NCBI GenBank assembly: GCA_009684515.1
Contig: WKKS01000003.1
Span: 62,001 to 126,000, forward strand
Reading direction: 5' to 3'
Origin: Geobacter sp.
GTDB taxonomy: Bacteria > Desulfobacterota > Desulfuromonadia > Geobacterales > Pseudopelobacteraceae
DNA length: 64,000 bases
The translations under genes and the position numbers were made by a program. A model generated the notes under the pieces. It was not told the origin of the DNA, did no database searches, and was given only the letters and a program-made list of their open reading frames with translations. Positions 8,465 to 18,007 of the stretch are shown here, in pieces. Within the stretch, counting starts at the first letter, position 1; each line of letters starts with the position of its first letter.

Positions 8465-10200
8465 GGCAGCTTTTCCAAAAACTCCGGATCATCAAAACAG
8501 CCGTTCGCATTCAAACCGCGTATGCGATAGTATTTGTCCAGTTCCTCATCAAAACGCAACCGGTCGATTGGATTGATTCTTATGTCATCACCGCTTGACC
8601 CGGCTTCACTGAAAAAACGTTCCGGCAAGACATCATCAGCTCGTGAAAAACCATTGGAGCAGTTGTAAAAGCGTTCCGTCAGGCAGATTCTCCTGCCGAT
8701 TTCCTTAAGACGCTGCGGAGAATATTCGATGCCGGTTGTTGCGGTCAGAAGTTCGGCGTATTCTTCCAGGCTGGCTCCGAAAAAGGCGAATTTACATGCT
8801 ACCAGCGAATCAACGGTGGCGTTGGTGTCTTCCGCAATCGTGATAATGCGTGCTTTTCCGGAGAATGAAAAACGGTCGGTCGGCACCGGTTTTCGCAGGA
8901 TTTCGTGAGAAATAGGGTAGGCGCGCAGGTGACAGCCGCCACGGGCGCTGGTACAGTAAGCCAGCGCCATGCCGTAGGCGCCGCGCGGGTCGTAAGCCGG
9001 CAGCTCCATCGATTTAACGCTCATGGAAAGTTCCGCTCTTCCCATCCGTTCTGCAAGTCGTCTCGAGCCAAGAGACAATATATTCCCGTCACCACTCTTA
9101 GTGGCGATCGACATTAGCAAATCAGGGATTTCGGATTCTGTCGGGAAATTTCCCCTGATTTCACCCCAGGCGGAAAGGGTGGCGGCGGCACTGATCGTAT
9201 CCAGTCCCAGTTCATTGCAGAGGTGATTCGAGGCAACGATGCTCTGCAGGCTGTCAATGTTGTTGAGTGCTCCGAAGTGGGAGGCGGTTTCGTACTCCGG
9301 CAGATGTACGCCGTCTGCCGATGATTTTTTGCACTGGATCGGACAGCCGTAGCAGCCGTCTTTCTTGGCTCCGCAACCGGCCTTCAAGGCCGGGCCGGAA
9401 TAGTTGCCCGAGGTTTCAAAGTAAGTTTTACTGAAGTTGGAGGTTGGCGCCATGCGGCGTTGGGCCATCAGGTCTACCAGTACCGGAGTGCCGAATTCAG
9501 CGATTCCCAGCGGGCCGAAGATGACCGGCGAGGCTTTGAATAGTCTGATTATGTCGCGACGGGCCTTGTCGAACAGAACAGTGTCGGCGATCTCCGCTTT
9601 TCGATCTCCGTTAACAGTCACCGCTTTGAGGTTCTTGCACCCCATGACGGCTCCCAAACCTCCGCGGCCGATTGAGTTGCCTTCTCCGGTCATGATGCAG
9701 GCAAAGAGGACGCAGTTCTCACCAGCCGGACCTATGGCGGCCACGCTGCCCCGTCCTTTCAGCGCCGCCACAGTGGCAGACACATTTAGGCCCCATAGAC
9801 CAGCTGCCGGTATGATCTCCAAGTTGTTTCCATCGATTGCCAATGTCACCGGTTGCGGGCTTCTGCCGGTTATAAAAACCGCATCCAGGCCACTGGCCTT
9901 AAGGTTCCAGGCAAAACGTCCCCCGGCGGAACAGTCGCAGATTGTGCCGGTCAGCGGCGAACGCGAGACAACAGACATTCTGGCCGCAGTTGGAGCAGAA
10001 GTGCCGCACAGGGGGCCGACCGCAAAAATCAGCGGCATGGCGGGATCAAACGGGTCCAGGTGGAAATGATCACGCATCAGGCGGACACCCAGCCCACGAC
10101 CGCCCAGATATTCTTCCAGGAGTTGTCGCGGGATTTCGTCTATGGTGTGCGAACTGTCAGTCAGATCAACTCTGAGTATTTTTCCGGTCCAGCCATTCAA
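8461..10200 (-). CDS. Aldehyde:ferredoxin oxidoreductase family protein (tungsten enzyme)
   Basis: The 579-residue protein begins MNGWTGKILRVDLT and has EEYLGGRGLGVRLM, the AOR N-terminal signature. Fe4S4 ligands are visible as Cys283-x2-Cys286-x3-Cys290 (CYGCPIQC) plus Cys469 (SLVACKF). Family members oxidise aldehydes to acids with ferredoxin as acceptor using a W (or Mo) bis-pterin cofactor in the cytoplasm. It overlaps gph upstream and yraN downstream by four bases each. Substrate cannot be told; length (605 in Pyrococcus AOR) is slightly short but all ligands are present. Confidence 0.9.
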   Translation of the reverse strand: MNGWTGKILRVDLTDSSHTIDEIPRQLLEEYLGGRGLGVRLMRDHFHLDPFDPAMPLIFAVGPLCGTSAPTAARMSVVSRSPLTGTICDCSAGGRFAWNLKASGLDAVFITGRSPQPVTLAIDGNNLEIIPAAGLWGLNVSATVAALKGRGSVAAIGPAGENCVLFACIMTGEGNSIGRGGLGAVMGCKNLKAVTVNGDRKAEIADTVLFDKARRDIIRLFKASPVIFGPLGIAEFGTPVLVDLMAQRRMAPTSNFSKTYFETSGNYSGPALKAGCGAKKDGCYGCPIQCKKSSADGVHLPEYETASHFGALNNIDSLQSIVASNHLCNELGLDTISAAATLSAWGEIRGNFPTESEIPDLLMSIATKSGDGNILSLGSRRLAERMGRAELSMSVKSMELPAYDPRGAYGMALAYCTSARGGCHLRAYPISHEILRKPVPTDRFSFSGKARIITIAEDTNATVDSLVACKFAFFGASLEEYAELLTATTGIEYSPQRLKEIGRRICLTERFYNCSNGFSRADDVLPERFFSEAGSSGDDIRINPIDRLRFDEELDKYYRIRGLNANGCFDDPEFLEKLP

Positions 10201-10856
10201 ACTGCTTGCTCCAGGTTCGTTATGGCGCTGATGATGTCATCACATGAATCTGCAATAAACCTAGAGTGACTAAGTTCCTCACGGCCGCCGTAGCCCCAGC
10301 TGCATCCGATCGTTGCAATATCAGCCATATTTCCGGCTTGAATGTCGTTGATGCTGTCGCCGACCATAACACACTCATGCGCTGTAACTCCCTGCTGTTC
10401 GATAACGCGCAGCAAAGGGAGCGGTGATGGTTTGCACTCCGGAAAAGTGTCGCCGCCGGAGATGCTTTCAAAGTAATCCTGTATTCCCAAGGCGTTGAGG
10501 ATCAACACACTTAGTGCTTCGCTCTTGTTGGAAACCACCGCCAGGCGAATATCTTTGGCCTGCAAGGTCTCGAGCATTTCAATTACACCAGGGTAAAGCC
10601 GGCTTTTGTCAGCGATGTGAGCTGCATTGTACACAAGGAATAGCTGCAGGGCATGCTCAATGTCAGAGCTGTCGTGCTCGGGCAAGGCTTGCTGTAGCAG
10701 GTTGATAGCGCCTTTACCGACCATTGTGCATACGGCATCAGTGGTCAGCGGCGGTTCGGCAAAGGCCTGTCTGACATGGTTGACAGCATCCGTCAGGTCA
10801 CCTAGCGAATCTACCAGAGTGCCGTCGAGATCAAGCAGAACTGACCTTATTTTCAT
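10197..10856 (-). CDS. gph: HAD-superfamily phosphatase, phosphoglycolate phosphatase type
   Basis: The 219-residue protein has the HAD motif I nucleophile Asp9 and acid/base Asp11 (LLDLDGTLVDS), motif II in VVSNKS, and motif III/IV in CKPSPLPLL and VMVGDSINDIQAG. The helical cap after motif I is the class used by Gph, which removes 2-phosphoglycolate. Substrate is assigned by family resemblance only. Overlaps both yhbY upstream and the AOR gene downstream (ATGA type). Confidence 0.82.
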   Translation of the reverse strand: MKIRSVLLDLDGTLVDSLGDLTDAVNHVRQAFAEPPLTTDAVCTMVGKGAINLLQQALPEHDSSDIEHALQLFLVYNAAHIADKSRLYPGVIEMLETLQAKDIRLAVVSNKSEALSVLILNALGIQDYFESISGGDTFPECKPSPLPLLRVIEQQGVTAHECVMVGDSINDIQAGNMADIATIGCSWGYGGREELSHSRFIADSCDDIISAITNLEQAV

Positions 10857-11173
10857 GCCTTATCGATCTTGGCTGGTTTATCGGCTGTCGGGAGGATGAT
10901 AGTCGGCGTTTTGGACGGTCTGTAAAGCAGGAAAGTTTTGCCAAGTATCTGGGCAACATCGGCATTGCATGCTTCGGACAGGGCTTCTGATGCTTCGTGC
11001 TTGTCAAGCAGGCTGCTTTCAAGAATCTTGATCTTGATCAGCTCATGGTGGTCGAGCGCCGCGTTGGTTTCTTCGATTATGGCCTTCTCGATATCTTTTT
11101 TACCAATTTGGATGAGGGGCTTCAATTTGTGTCCGAGGGCCCGTAGGTGACGTTTCTGTTTTCCGTTCAGCAT
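10853..11173 (-). CDS. yhbY: YhbY-type CRM-domain RNA-binding protein
   Basis: The 106-residue protein begins MLNGKQKRHLRALGHKLKP and holds QIGKKDIEKAIIEE and HELIKIKIL, the CRM fold of YhbY with its GxxG-like loop (IGKKD). E. coli YhbY associates with pre-50S particles. The C-terminal 20 residues (PSKTPTIILPTADKPAKIDKA) are a flexible extension. GGAG precedes the ATG. It is the first gene of the minus-strand operon and is divergent from shc. Confidence 0.9.
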   Translation of the reverse strand: MLNGKQKRHLRALGHKLKPLIQIGKKDIEKAIIEETNAALDHHELIKIKILESSLLDKHEASEALSEACNADVAQILGKTFLLYRPSKTPTIILPTADKPAKIDKA

Positions 11174-11222
11174 AATGTGACGACTCCTGATGACTGCTAG
11201 GTTATAATATCCGTTTGTATAT

Positions 11223-11235
11223 CATACCAGGTATG
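11223..11235. promoter_or_regulatory. Perfect palindrome in the yhbY-shc divergent region
   Basis: CATACC-A-GGTATG is a 13-base perfect palindrome 50 bases upstream of yhbY, near its likely promoter, and 170 bases before shc. The 230-base divergent region also holds CACGCG (11366-11371) and CGCGTG (11385-11390), which could fold into a hairpin just before the shc SD (AGGAG). Binding factor unknown. Confidence 0.4.
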
Positions 11236-11403
11236 TAAGTGGCAAATCTCAATTCCATTTCTTTCCGGTTTTGTTGCAATCGTGTGTCAGATAATATGAA
11301 AAAAAATATACTCTTTGGCAGTTATATGGTATTAAGTCCCATTTCATGCTGATTGAACCTTTTCACACGCGGCTGCCCCAGAATCGCGTGAGGAGTTTTT
11401 TAA

Positions 11404-13452
11404 ATGAATTCCAGTAAGTACCCGATATCAACCGCCCTTACATCGTTTAATTCCGAGGCCGCCGCTCCGGCCATTGAAAAAACCAGGAAAGCCGCCGGTA
11501 AGGTACATCATCTTCCCCCGTCAATCTGGAAAAAGATGGTCGGAGATTCCAAAAGCCCTCTCGACAAGGCCATTGAAAGTACCCGCGATTTCTTCTTCAG
11601 GGAACAGTTGCCGGATGGCTACTGGTGGGCGGAGCTTGAGTCCAATGTAACGATCACATCCGAATACATCATGCTTTTCCACTTTCTAGGCATGGTTGAC
11701 AAGGTCCGTGAACGGAAAATGGCCAAGAACATTCTCTCCAAGCAGACTGAAAATGGTTCCTGGTCAATCTGGCATGGCGGAGCCGGTGAATTATCCGCAA
11801 CTATTGAAGCTTACTTTGCGCTCAAGCTGGCCGGATATTCTGCCGACTGCCCCGAAATGAGCAAAGCGCGTGAATTCATTCTCGCCAATGGTGGCATTCT
11901 TAAAGCCCGTGTCTTCACAAAGATTTTTTTGGCACTTTTCGGCGAATTTTCCTGGTTGGGCGTTCCATCCATGCCGGTCGAGTTGATGCTGCTTCCCAAC
12001 TGGGCCTACTTTAATCTGTATGAATTTTCCAGTTGGGCCAGAGCCACCATTATCCCGCTATCGGTTGTGATGTCGGAAAAGCCGGTTCGCAAACTGCCGC
12101 CCAGTGCGCGCGTTCAAGAGCTTTTTGTTCGTCCTCCGCGACCGACCGATTATACCTTCTCGCGGGAAGACGGCATCCTGACCTGGAAGAACTTCTTCAT
12201 CGGGGCGGATCATCTGCTGAAGATTTATGAATCGTCGCCGATCAGACCCTACAAAAAGAAATCAATTGCGATTGCGGAACAGTGGATTCTTGAACATCAG
12301 GAAACAACCGGTGACTGGGGCGGCATTCAGCCGGCCATGCTCAATGCCATCCTGGCGTTGCACTGTCTGGGTTATGCCAATGACCATCCTGCCGTGGCAA
12401 AAGGTTTGGAAGCACTGGCCAATTTCTGCATCGAAGATGAGGAAAGTCTGCTGCTACAGTCCTGCGTTTCTCCGGTTTGGGACACTGCGCTGGCGCTGGT
12501 GGCCATGCAGGAGGCTGGCGTACCGACCGACCACCCTGCATTGACCAAAGCTGCCCAATGGTTGCTGGACCTGGAAGTCCGTCGCAAAGGTGACTGGCAG
12601 ATCAAGGCTCCTGAGCTTGAGCCGGGCGGCTGGGCTTTTGAGTTCCTGAACGACTGGTATCCTGATGTGGATGATTCAGGCTTTGTCATGCTGGCCATCA
12701 AGGATATCAAGGTTCGCGACAAGAAGCATAAGGAACAGGCCATCAACCGCGGTATTGCCTGGTGTCTCGGCATGCAGAGCAAAAATGGGGGGTGGGCCGC
12801 TTTTGACAAGGATAATACCAAGCATCTGCTGAACAAGATTCCTTTTGCTGACCTGGAGGCGCTGATTGATCCCCCTACAGCCGACCTGACCGGTCGCATG
12901 CTTGAGCTGATGGGGAATTTCAAGTACCCGCAAAGTCATCCGGCAGCAGCCAAAGGTCTTGAATTTATCAAAAGGGAACAGGAACCGGAAGGCCCCTGGT
13001 GGGGACGCTGGGGCGTCAATTATATCTACGGAACCTGGTCTGTGTTGTGTGGTCTGGAAGCCATTGGCGAGGATATGAGCCAGCCGTACATCAAGAAAGC
13101 GGTCAACTGGCTGAAATCCAAGCAGAACCTGGATGGCGGCTGGGGTGAGGTCTGCGAGTCATACATAGACCGGTCTCTGATGGGTTGCGGGGCGAGCACC
13201 GCCTCTCAGACCGCCTGGGTGCTGCTGTCTCTGTTTGCAGCAGGCGAGGCAAAATCCGGCGCAGCCGCTCGCGGTGTCGAGTATTTGCTGGCCACTCAGA
13301 AACAGGATGGTACCTGGGATGAGGACGCTTTTACAGGAACCGGTTTTCCAAAGTTCTTCATGATCAAGTATCATATTTACCGGAACTGCTTTCCATTGAC
13401 AGCGCTTGGGAAATACCGCAGGCTGACTGCCGATAGCGTCGATAAACAGTAG
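11404..13452 (+). CDS. shc: Squalene-hopene cyclase
   Basis: The 682-residue protein is a class II triterpene cyclase: catalytic DxDD at residues 421-424 (YPDVDDSG), and several QW repeats (GDWGG at 304-308, NGGWAAFDKDN, LDGGWGEVCESY, QDGTWDED). It cyclises squalene to hopene at the inner membrane face, the first step of hopanoid synthesis. The usual Thr-Ala after DxDD is Ser-Gly here. The N-terminal 40 residues are a poorly conserved, probably flexible leader. RBS AGGAG and start ATG are clear. hpnA and dxs follow on the same strand. Confidence 0.95.
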   Translation: MNSSKYPISTALTSFNSEAAAPAIEKTRKAAGKVHHLPPSIWKKMVGDSKSPLDKAIESTRDFFFREQLPDGYWWAELESNVTITSEYIMLFHFLGMVDKVRERKMAKNILSKQTENGSWSIWHGGAGELSATIEAYFALKLAGYSADCPEMSKAREFILANGGILKARVFTKIFLALFGEFSWLGVPSMPVELMLLPNWAYFNLYEFSSWARATIIPLSVVMSEKPVRKLPPSARVQELFVRPPRPTDYTFSREDGILTWKNFFIGADHLLKIYESSPIRPYKKKSIAIAEQWILEHQETTGDWGGIQPAMLNAILALHCLGYANDHPAVAKGLEALANFCIEDEESLLLQSCVSPVWDTALALVAMQEAGVPTDHPALTKAAQWLLDLEVRRKGDWQIKAPELEPGGWAFEFLNDWYPDVDDSGFVMLAIKDIKVRDKKHKEQAINRGIAWCLGMQSKNGGWAAFDKDNTKHLLNKIPFADLEALIDPPTADLTGRMLELMGNFKYPQSHPAAAKGLEFIKREQEPEGPWWGRWGVNYIYGTWSVLCGLEAIGEDMSQPYIKKAVNWLKSKQNLDGGWGEVCESYIDRSLMGCGASTASQTAWVLLSLFAAGEAKSGAAARGVEYLLATQKQDGTWDEDAFTGTGFPKFFMIKYHIYRNCFPLTALGKYRRLTADSVDKQ

Positions 13453-13487
13453 TTTTTAACCGGGCAAATGCCCCTTTACCAAACATC

Positions 13488-13528
13488 AAAGCTCCGGACT
13501 TTAAATGTTCGGGGCTTTCCACTTTTTT
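13488..13528 (+). terminator. Terminator-like hairpin between shc and hpnA
   Basis: AAAGCTCCGGAC (13488-13499) can pair along all 12 bases, with two G-U pairs, with GTTCGGGGCTTT (13507-13518), then CCAC and TTTTTT (13523-13528). hpnA starts five bases after the T-run and has no visible SD, so the hairpin could reduce hpnA read-through rather than stop it completely. Confidence 0.55.
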
Positions 13529-13532
13529 ATAT

Positions 13533-14516
13533 ATGAAGACATTTGTAACCGGCGCAACCGGTTTTATAGGCGCAAGCATTGTACGGGAGTTGCTTCGTGA
13601 AGGACGTGAGGTCCGGGTGCTGGTGCGTTCCAACGCCGATACCTCCAACCTGGATGGGCTTGAGGTTGAATTGTGGAAGGGCGACTTGCTGGACCATGAC
13701 ACCCTTCGGAGCGGTTTGAAGGGGTGTGATGTTCTTTATCATGCCGCGGCTGACTATCGGCTCTGGACGCGCAACCCTGAGGATATGTACCGCATTAATG
13801 TGGATGGCACTGTCTCCATTTTGGAAGCTGCATTACAGAACGGACTTTCGCGAGTGGTTTACACGAGCAGTGTCGGCACACTGGGTAATCCCGGTGATGG
13901 TACGCCGGGTAGCGAGATGTCGCCGGTGTCATTTGACGATATGGTCGGGCCGTATAAAAAAAGCAAATTTCTGGCTGAACGGGAAGCTGAAAAGTTTCTC
14001 GTCCGCGGGTTGCCGCTGGTGATTGTTAATCCGTCAACACCTATTGGCCCGCGTGATATCAAGCCGACGCCGACCGGCAAGATCATTGTTGATTTTCTGA
14101 AACGCAAAATGCCGGCTTATCTGGATACCGGACTTAATATCATTGCCGTTGAAGATTGTGCTAGAGGTCATCTTCTTGCAGAGCAAAAGGGCGTTGTAGG
14201 GCAAAAATATATACTCGGTAACGCCAATCTTACTTTGCGTGATATATTCGACCTGCTCCAGGAAATATCCGGATTGTCGGCACCCAAGATTCGCCTGCCT
14301 TATACTCCGATTCTGCTGGCTGCTTATCTAAACGAGGGGTTGTCACGCATAACCGGCAAAGAACCGCTGATTCCGTTGGCCGGCGTGCAGATGGCTGCCA
14401 AATTTATGTATTTTGATTCATCCAAGGCCGTTCGGGAACTGGGACTGCCGCAGACGCCTATCAAGGAAGCCCTTTCAAGGGCGGTTGACTGGTTTCGGCA
14501 GAACGGCTTCGTGTAG
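13533..14516 (+). CDS. hpnA: Hopanoid-associated sugar epimerase HpnA
   Basis: The 327-residue protein is an extended short-chain dehydrogenase: NAD(P)-binding GATGFIG at residues 7-13, catalytic YxxxK as YKKSK, and TSSVGTLG. The length and position beside shc are those of HpnA, found in hopanoid clusters; the natural substrate is not established. The Rossmann motif fixes the ATG at 13533 although no SD is visible in CACTTTTTTATAT before it. Confidence 0.9.
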   Translation: MKTFVTGATGFIGASIVRELLREGREVRVLVRSNADTSNLDGLEVELWKGDLLDHDTLRSGLKGCDVLYHAAADYRLWTRNPEDMYRINVDGTVSILEAALQNGLSRVVYTSSVGTLGNPGDGTPGSEMSPVSFDDMVGPYKKSKFLAEREAEKFLVRGLPLVIVNPSTPIGPRDIKPTPTGKIIVDFLKRKMPAYLDTGLNIIAVEDCARGHLLAEQKGVVGQKYILGNANLTLRDIFDLLQEISGLSAPKIRLPYTPILLAAYLNEGLSRITGKEPLIPLAGVQMAAKFMYFDSSKAVRELGLPQTPIKEALSRAVDWFRQNGFV

Positions 14517-14592
14517 TTATTATTGGATTGTTTTTGTTTTCCTGCCGTGCTCCGGCCGCGCAGCTTAGGAGTGGAGAAAAGAGGTACTAATC

Positions 14593-16458
14593 ATGTTGCT
14601 TGAAAATATCAATTCACCGTCGGACCTGAAAAAACTCAAACCGGAGCAGCTTCCGGAGCTGGCGGCAGAAATCCGTCAGTTCCTGCTGGAAAAGGTATCC
14701 GCCACCGGCGGACATTTGGGTTCAAACCTGGGGGCGGTTGAACTTACCATTGCCCTGCATTACTGTTTTGATTCCCCCTTTGATAAAATTATCTGGGATG
14801 TGGGTCATCAAGCCTACACCCATAAAATTCTGACCGGTCGCCGGGATTTATTCCACACCCAGCGCCAATACAAGGGGATTTCCGGTTTTCCAAAGCGCTC
14901 CGAGTCGGAGCACGATGCTTTTGGAGTGGGGCATTCATCTACCTCGATTTCAGCCGGTTTGGGAATGGCTGCGGCTGCCGATATGGCCGGGGCTAAAAAT
15001 CATGCCATAGCCGTTATCGGTGACGGCTCGCTGACCGGTGGCATGGCTTTTGAGGCACTCAACCAGGCCGGTCATCTGAAAAAGAACCTGATCGTCATTC
15101 TCAACGACAACGAGATGTCAATTTCCAAAAACGTGGGCGCTTTTTCTTCCTTCATCTCCCGCAAAATGACCGGTCGATATTTCCGCGACCTGAAAAAAGA
15201 GATGCAAGGGCTGCTTAAAAATATTCCGGCCATCGGCACCGATATTTTGCATTTTGCGCGGCGTGCCGAGAATTCGCTGAAAGGTTTTCTGACGCCCGGC
15301 TCTCTATTTGAAGCCCTCGGATTTGACTACCTGGGACCACTGGATGGACACGACCTCCAGCAGTTGGTTGAAGTATTCAACAACATCAACGAACTGGACG
15401 GTCCGTTGCTGGTGCATATCATGACCACCAAGGGGAAGGGGTACAAGCCTGCCGAGGAAACTCCAGACAAGTATCATGGTGTGGCCCCCTTTAATATCGC
15501 AACCGGTGTGGTTCCGGCCAAGGCGTCCACCAAATCGTACACTGATGTGTTTGGCGAGACGATAGTGAAATTGGCTGAGGAAGATCCCAAAATCGTTGCA
15601 ATTACTGCCGCGATGCCGGACGGCACAGGCCTGAACGAGTTTGCCCGGCGTTTTCCGGAGCGTTTCTTTGACGTTGGAATTGCTGAGCAGCACGCACTGG
15701 TCTTCGCTGCCGGTATGGCAGCCGACGGATTCAGGCCGGTAGCGGCCATTTATTCGACCTTCCTCCAGCGCGCCTATGATCAGGTCTTTCACGATATATG
15801 CCTGCAAAAACTGCCGGTTACACTTGCGATGGACCGCGCCGGAGTGGTTGGCGACGACGGGCCGACCCATCATGGCGTTTTTGATATCTCTTATCTGCGG
15901 CACTTGCCGCAACTGACCATGATGGCGCCCAAAGATGAAAATGAACTGCGGCAGATGCTTAAAACCGCCATTTACTCAAATATTCCTATGTCGCTGCGTT
16001 ATCCGCGTGGCGCTGGATATGGTGTGCCGATGGACAGCGAAATCAAAACGCTGGAAATTGGCAAAGGCGAAGAGCTACTTGACGGCAAAGACCTGACCAT
16101 TATTGCCATCGGTTCTACGGTGTTCCCGGCCTTGCAGGCCGCAGAGTTTCTCAGGAAAAACGGCATTGACACCGGCGTTGTCAACGCCCGCTTTGTCAAA
16201 CCGTTGGATGGCGCCCTGATACTTTCGGTCGCCCGCAAAACCGGCCGTATCATAACTGTTGAGGAAAATGCCTTGCAGGGTGGCTTCGGAAGCGCGATTC
16301 TGGAACTTCTGTATGACAACAACATGCAGAATGTGAAAGTTAAACGTCTGGGTATTCCGGACCACTATATCGAACATGGCAGCCAGGCTCAGTTACGTAA
16401 AGACATTGGTATTGACTCCGAAGGTATCGCTGCCGCTGCGGCAGAATTCATGAAATGA
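14593..16458 (+). CDS. dxs: 1-deoxy-D-xylulose-5-phosphate synthase
   Basis: The 621-residue protein has the DXS order: [37 protein letters not shown], the ThDP-binding [26 protein letters not shown], then the transketolase pyrimidine domain with [10 protein letters not shown] and [15 protein letters not shown]. It condenses pyruvate and glyceraldehyde-3-phosphate to start the MEP isoprenoid pathway, which supplies squalene for the nearby cyclase. AGAGGT precedes the start. pyrF follows after seven bases. Confidence 0.97.
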   Translation: MLLENINSPSDLKKLKPEQLPELAAEIRQFLLEKVSATGGHLGSNLGAVELTIALHYCFDSPFDKIIWDVGHQAYTHKILTGRRDLFHTQRQYKGISGFPKRSESEHDAFGVGHSSTSISAGLGMAAAADMAGAKNHAIAVIGDGSLTGGMAFEALNQAGHLKKNLIVILNDNEMSISKNVGAFSSFISRKMTGRYFRDLKKEMQGLLKNIPAIGTDILHFARRAENSLKGFLTPGSLFEALGFDYLGPLDGHDLQQLVEVFNNINELDGPLLVHIMTTKGKGYKPAEETPDKYHGVAPFNIATGVVPAKASTKSYTDVFGETIVKLAEEDPKIVAITAAMPDGTGLNEFARRFPERFFDVGIAEQHALVFAAGMAADGFRPVAAIYSTFLQRAYDQVFHDICLQKLPVTLAMDRAGVVGDDGPTHHGVFDISYLRHLPQLTMMAPKDENELRQMLKTAIYSNIPMSLRYPRGAGYGVPMDSEIKTLEIGKGEELLDGKDLTIIAIGSTVFPALQAAEFLRKNGIDTGVVNARFVKPLDGALILSVARKTGRIITVEENALQGGFGSAILELLYDNNMQNVKVKRLGIPDHYIEHGSQAQLRKDIGIDSEGIAAAAAEFMK

Positions 16459-16465
16459 GAACGCT

Positions 16466-17191
16466 ATGAAAACAGAAGAAGCAATCAAAAAAATAATTTT
16501 CGCCCTTGATGTAAAGGGGGTGAACGAAATTGATCGTTGGGCCGAGCTGCTGTCCGGAAAAGTCGGCATGTTCAAAGTTGGCAAAGAGCTGTTCACCTCC
16601 TGCGGCCCTGAAGCTGTCAAAGCTGTCCAGCGCCATGGCGGCCAGGTTTTTCTCGACCTGAAATACCACGACATACCCAATACTGTCGCACAGGCGATGG
16701 TCGCGGCGGCCGGACTTGGTGTTCAACTCACCAACCTGCATGCCCTTGGTGGCGCAGAAATGATGGAAACCGCCGCCAATGCAGTGCGCAAGGAGTTCAG
16801 CGAAGCTGTGCGCCCCAAGCTACTGGCTGTTACCATACTGACTTCATCTACAGTGGAAACATTGCGGCAGGTGGGGATTGAGCACTCGGTGCCGGATATG
16901 GTTGTGCGTCTGGCAAAACTTGCAAAAGAGTCCGGTATGGACGGGGTGGTCGCATCTCCGCTTGAAATCTCGCTGATTCGCGAAGCCTGCGGCCCGGATT
17001 TTCTGATTGTGACACCTGGTGTTCGTCCCTCGTTTGCGGCTGTGGATGACCAGAAGCGGATCATGTCCCCCTCGGATGCAGTCCAGGCCGGAGCCGACTG
17101 TCTGGTAATCGGCAGGCCGATCGCCAAGGCCGGCGACCCCGCCGATGCCGCCCGTTTGATAGCAGAAGAGATCATCGCAGGTGCAGTATGA
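16466..17191 (+). CDS. pyrF: Orotidine 5'-phosphate decarboxylase
   Basis: The 241-residue protein shows IIFALDVKGV, the active-site DLKYHDIPNT motif (Asp-Lys-His-Asp network), LTNLHALGG and VTPGVRP. It makes UMP from OMP in pyrimidine synthesis. The stop codon overlaps the rlmB start (ATGA at 17188-17191). It is metabolically unrelated to dxs but closely spaced, so probably shares its transcript. Confidence 0.96.
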   Translation: MKTEEAIKKIIFALDVKGVNEIDRWAELLSGKVGMFKVGKELFTSCGPEAVKAVQRHGGQVFLDLKYHDIPNTVAQAMVAAAGLGVQLTNLHALGGAEMMETAANAVRKEFSEAVRPKLLAVTILTSSTVETLRQVGIEHSVPDMVVRLAKLAKESGMDGVVASPLEISLIREACGPDFLIVTPGVRPSFAAVDDQKRIMSPSDAVQAGADCLVIGRPIAKAGDPADAARLIAEEIIAGAV

Positions 17192-17925
17192 AAGGTGAAC
17201 TGTTATTCGGAGTTAACCCGGTCAAGGAAGCACTGCGCGGCACGCGCGGTGCCTTCAACCTGTATGTTCAGACCAATGCAACCGATCATCGTGTGGAAAG
17301 CATCATCAAGCTGGCCGAGGAGCGGGGCGTTGCGGTTCATCGCCGTGATAAAATCGACCTGACCAAAATGTGTGCCTCTTCGCATCATCAGGGTATCGCC
17401 CTGGAAGTCGAACCGTTCATCTACGCCGATCTGGACGATCTGCTGGCGACCATCAGCCAATCCGGTACGGCCGGTTTTTTACTGGTGCTGGATGGAATCC
17501 AGGACCCTCACAACCTGGGTGCTCTGATCCGCTCGGCGGCTTGTGCCGGTGTCAATGGCGTCATCATCCCCAAGGATCGTGCCTGCGGCGTGACTGCCGG
17601 AGCTGAGAAGGCCTCCGCCGGTGCGATTGAGACCATTCCAGTTGCTATGGTTACCAACGTCGCCCAGACACTGGAAATGATGAAAAAATCAGGCTATTGG
17701 GTTTACGGTCTGGAAGGTGAGTCTTCCACTTCTCTGTACGATATCAAATTTTCCGGCAACACTGTTCTGGTTGTGGGCGGAGAAGGAGAGGGGATTCGCC
17801 CTCTTGTGCGCAAGCAGTGCGATGTACTGATGTCGATACCTCAGTACGGTGGGGTTAACTCGCTGAATGCCTCGGTGGCTGGCGGAATTGCAATGTTTGA
17901 GGCGGCGCGGAAGATCAACGCCTAG
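17188..17925 (+). CDS. rlmB: 23S rRNA (guanosine-2'-O)-methyltransferase RlmB (TrmH family)
   Basis: The 245-residue protein has a small N-terminal substrate-binding domain (~1-75; GVNPVKEALRG) and a SPOUT domain with the three knot motifs: NLGALIRSAACAGVNGVI, VVGGEGEGIRPLVRKQCD and SLNASVAGGIAMFEA. The family member with this layout, RlmB, methylates G2251 in the 23S P loop using SAM. It ends at a strong bidirectional terminator. Confidence 0.92.
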   Translation: MKGELLFGVNPVKEALRGTRGAFNLYVQTNATDHRVESIIKLAEERGVAVHRRDKIDLTKMCASSHHQGIALEVEPFIYADLDDLLATISQSGTAGFLLVLDGIQDPHNLGALIRSAACAGVNGVIIPKDRACGVTAGAEKASAGAIETIPVAMVTNVAQTLEMMKKSGYWVYGLEGESSTSLYDIKFSGNTVLVVGGEGEGIRPLVRKQCDVLMSIPQYGGVNSLNASVAGGIAMFEAARKINA

Positions 17926-17944
17926 ATGAGCAATATATAAATTG

Positions 17945-17989
17945 AAAAAGGCCGTCCGGGCAGCATAAAGCTGGCCAGACGGCCTTTTT
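17945..17989. terminator. Bidirectional terminator between rlmB and the HTH gene
   Basis: AAAAAGGCCGTC (17945-17956) and GACGGCCTTTTT (17978-17989) form a 12-bp stem with A-run and T-run at the two sides, so it can end transcripts from both directions. Confidence 0.85.
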
Positions 17990-18007
17990 GTTGGCTCTCT
18001 AGGGGAT

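Noticed and set aside
9437..10069. 210-codon plus-strand open frame opposite the AOR gene
   Set aside because: The opposite strand encodes a complete AOR with its Fe-S ligands; the plus frame has no SD and no motif.
12372..12923. 183-codon minus-strand frame within shc
   Set aside because: Lies over the catalytic half of shc, and its translation has no recognisable fold.
15304..15912. 202-codon minus-strand frame within dxs
   Set aside because: Shadow of the dxs coding sequence, which has all its motifs on the plus strand.
17945..17989. Palindromic repeat considered as a CRISPR or mobile element end
   Set aside because: Single copy with flanking A and T runs, so a terminator.
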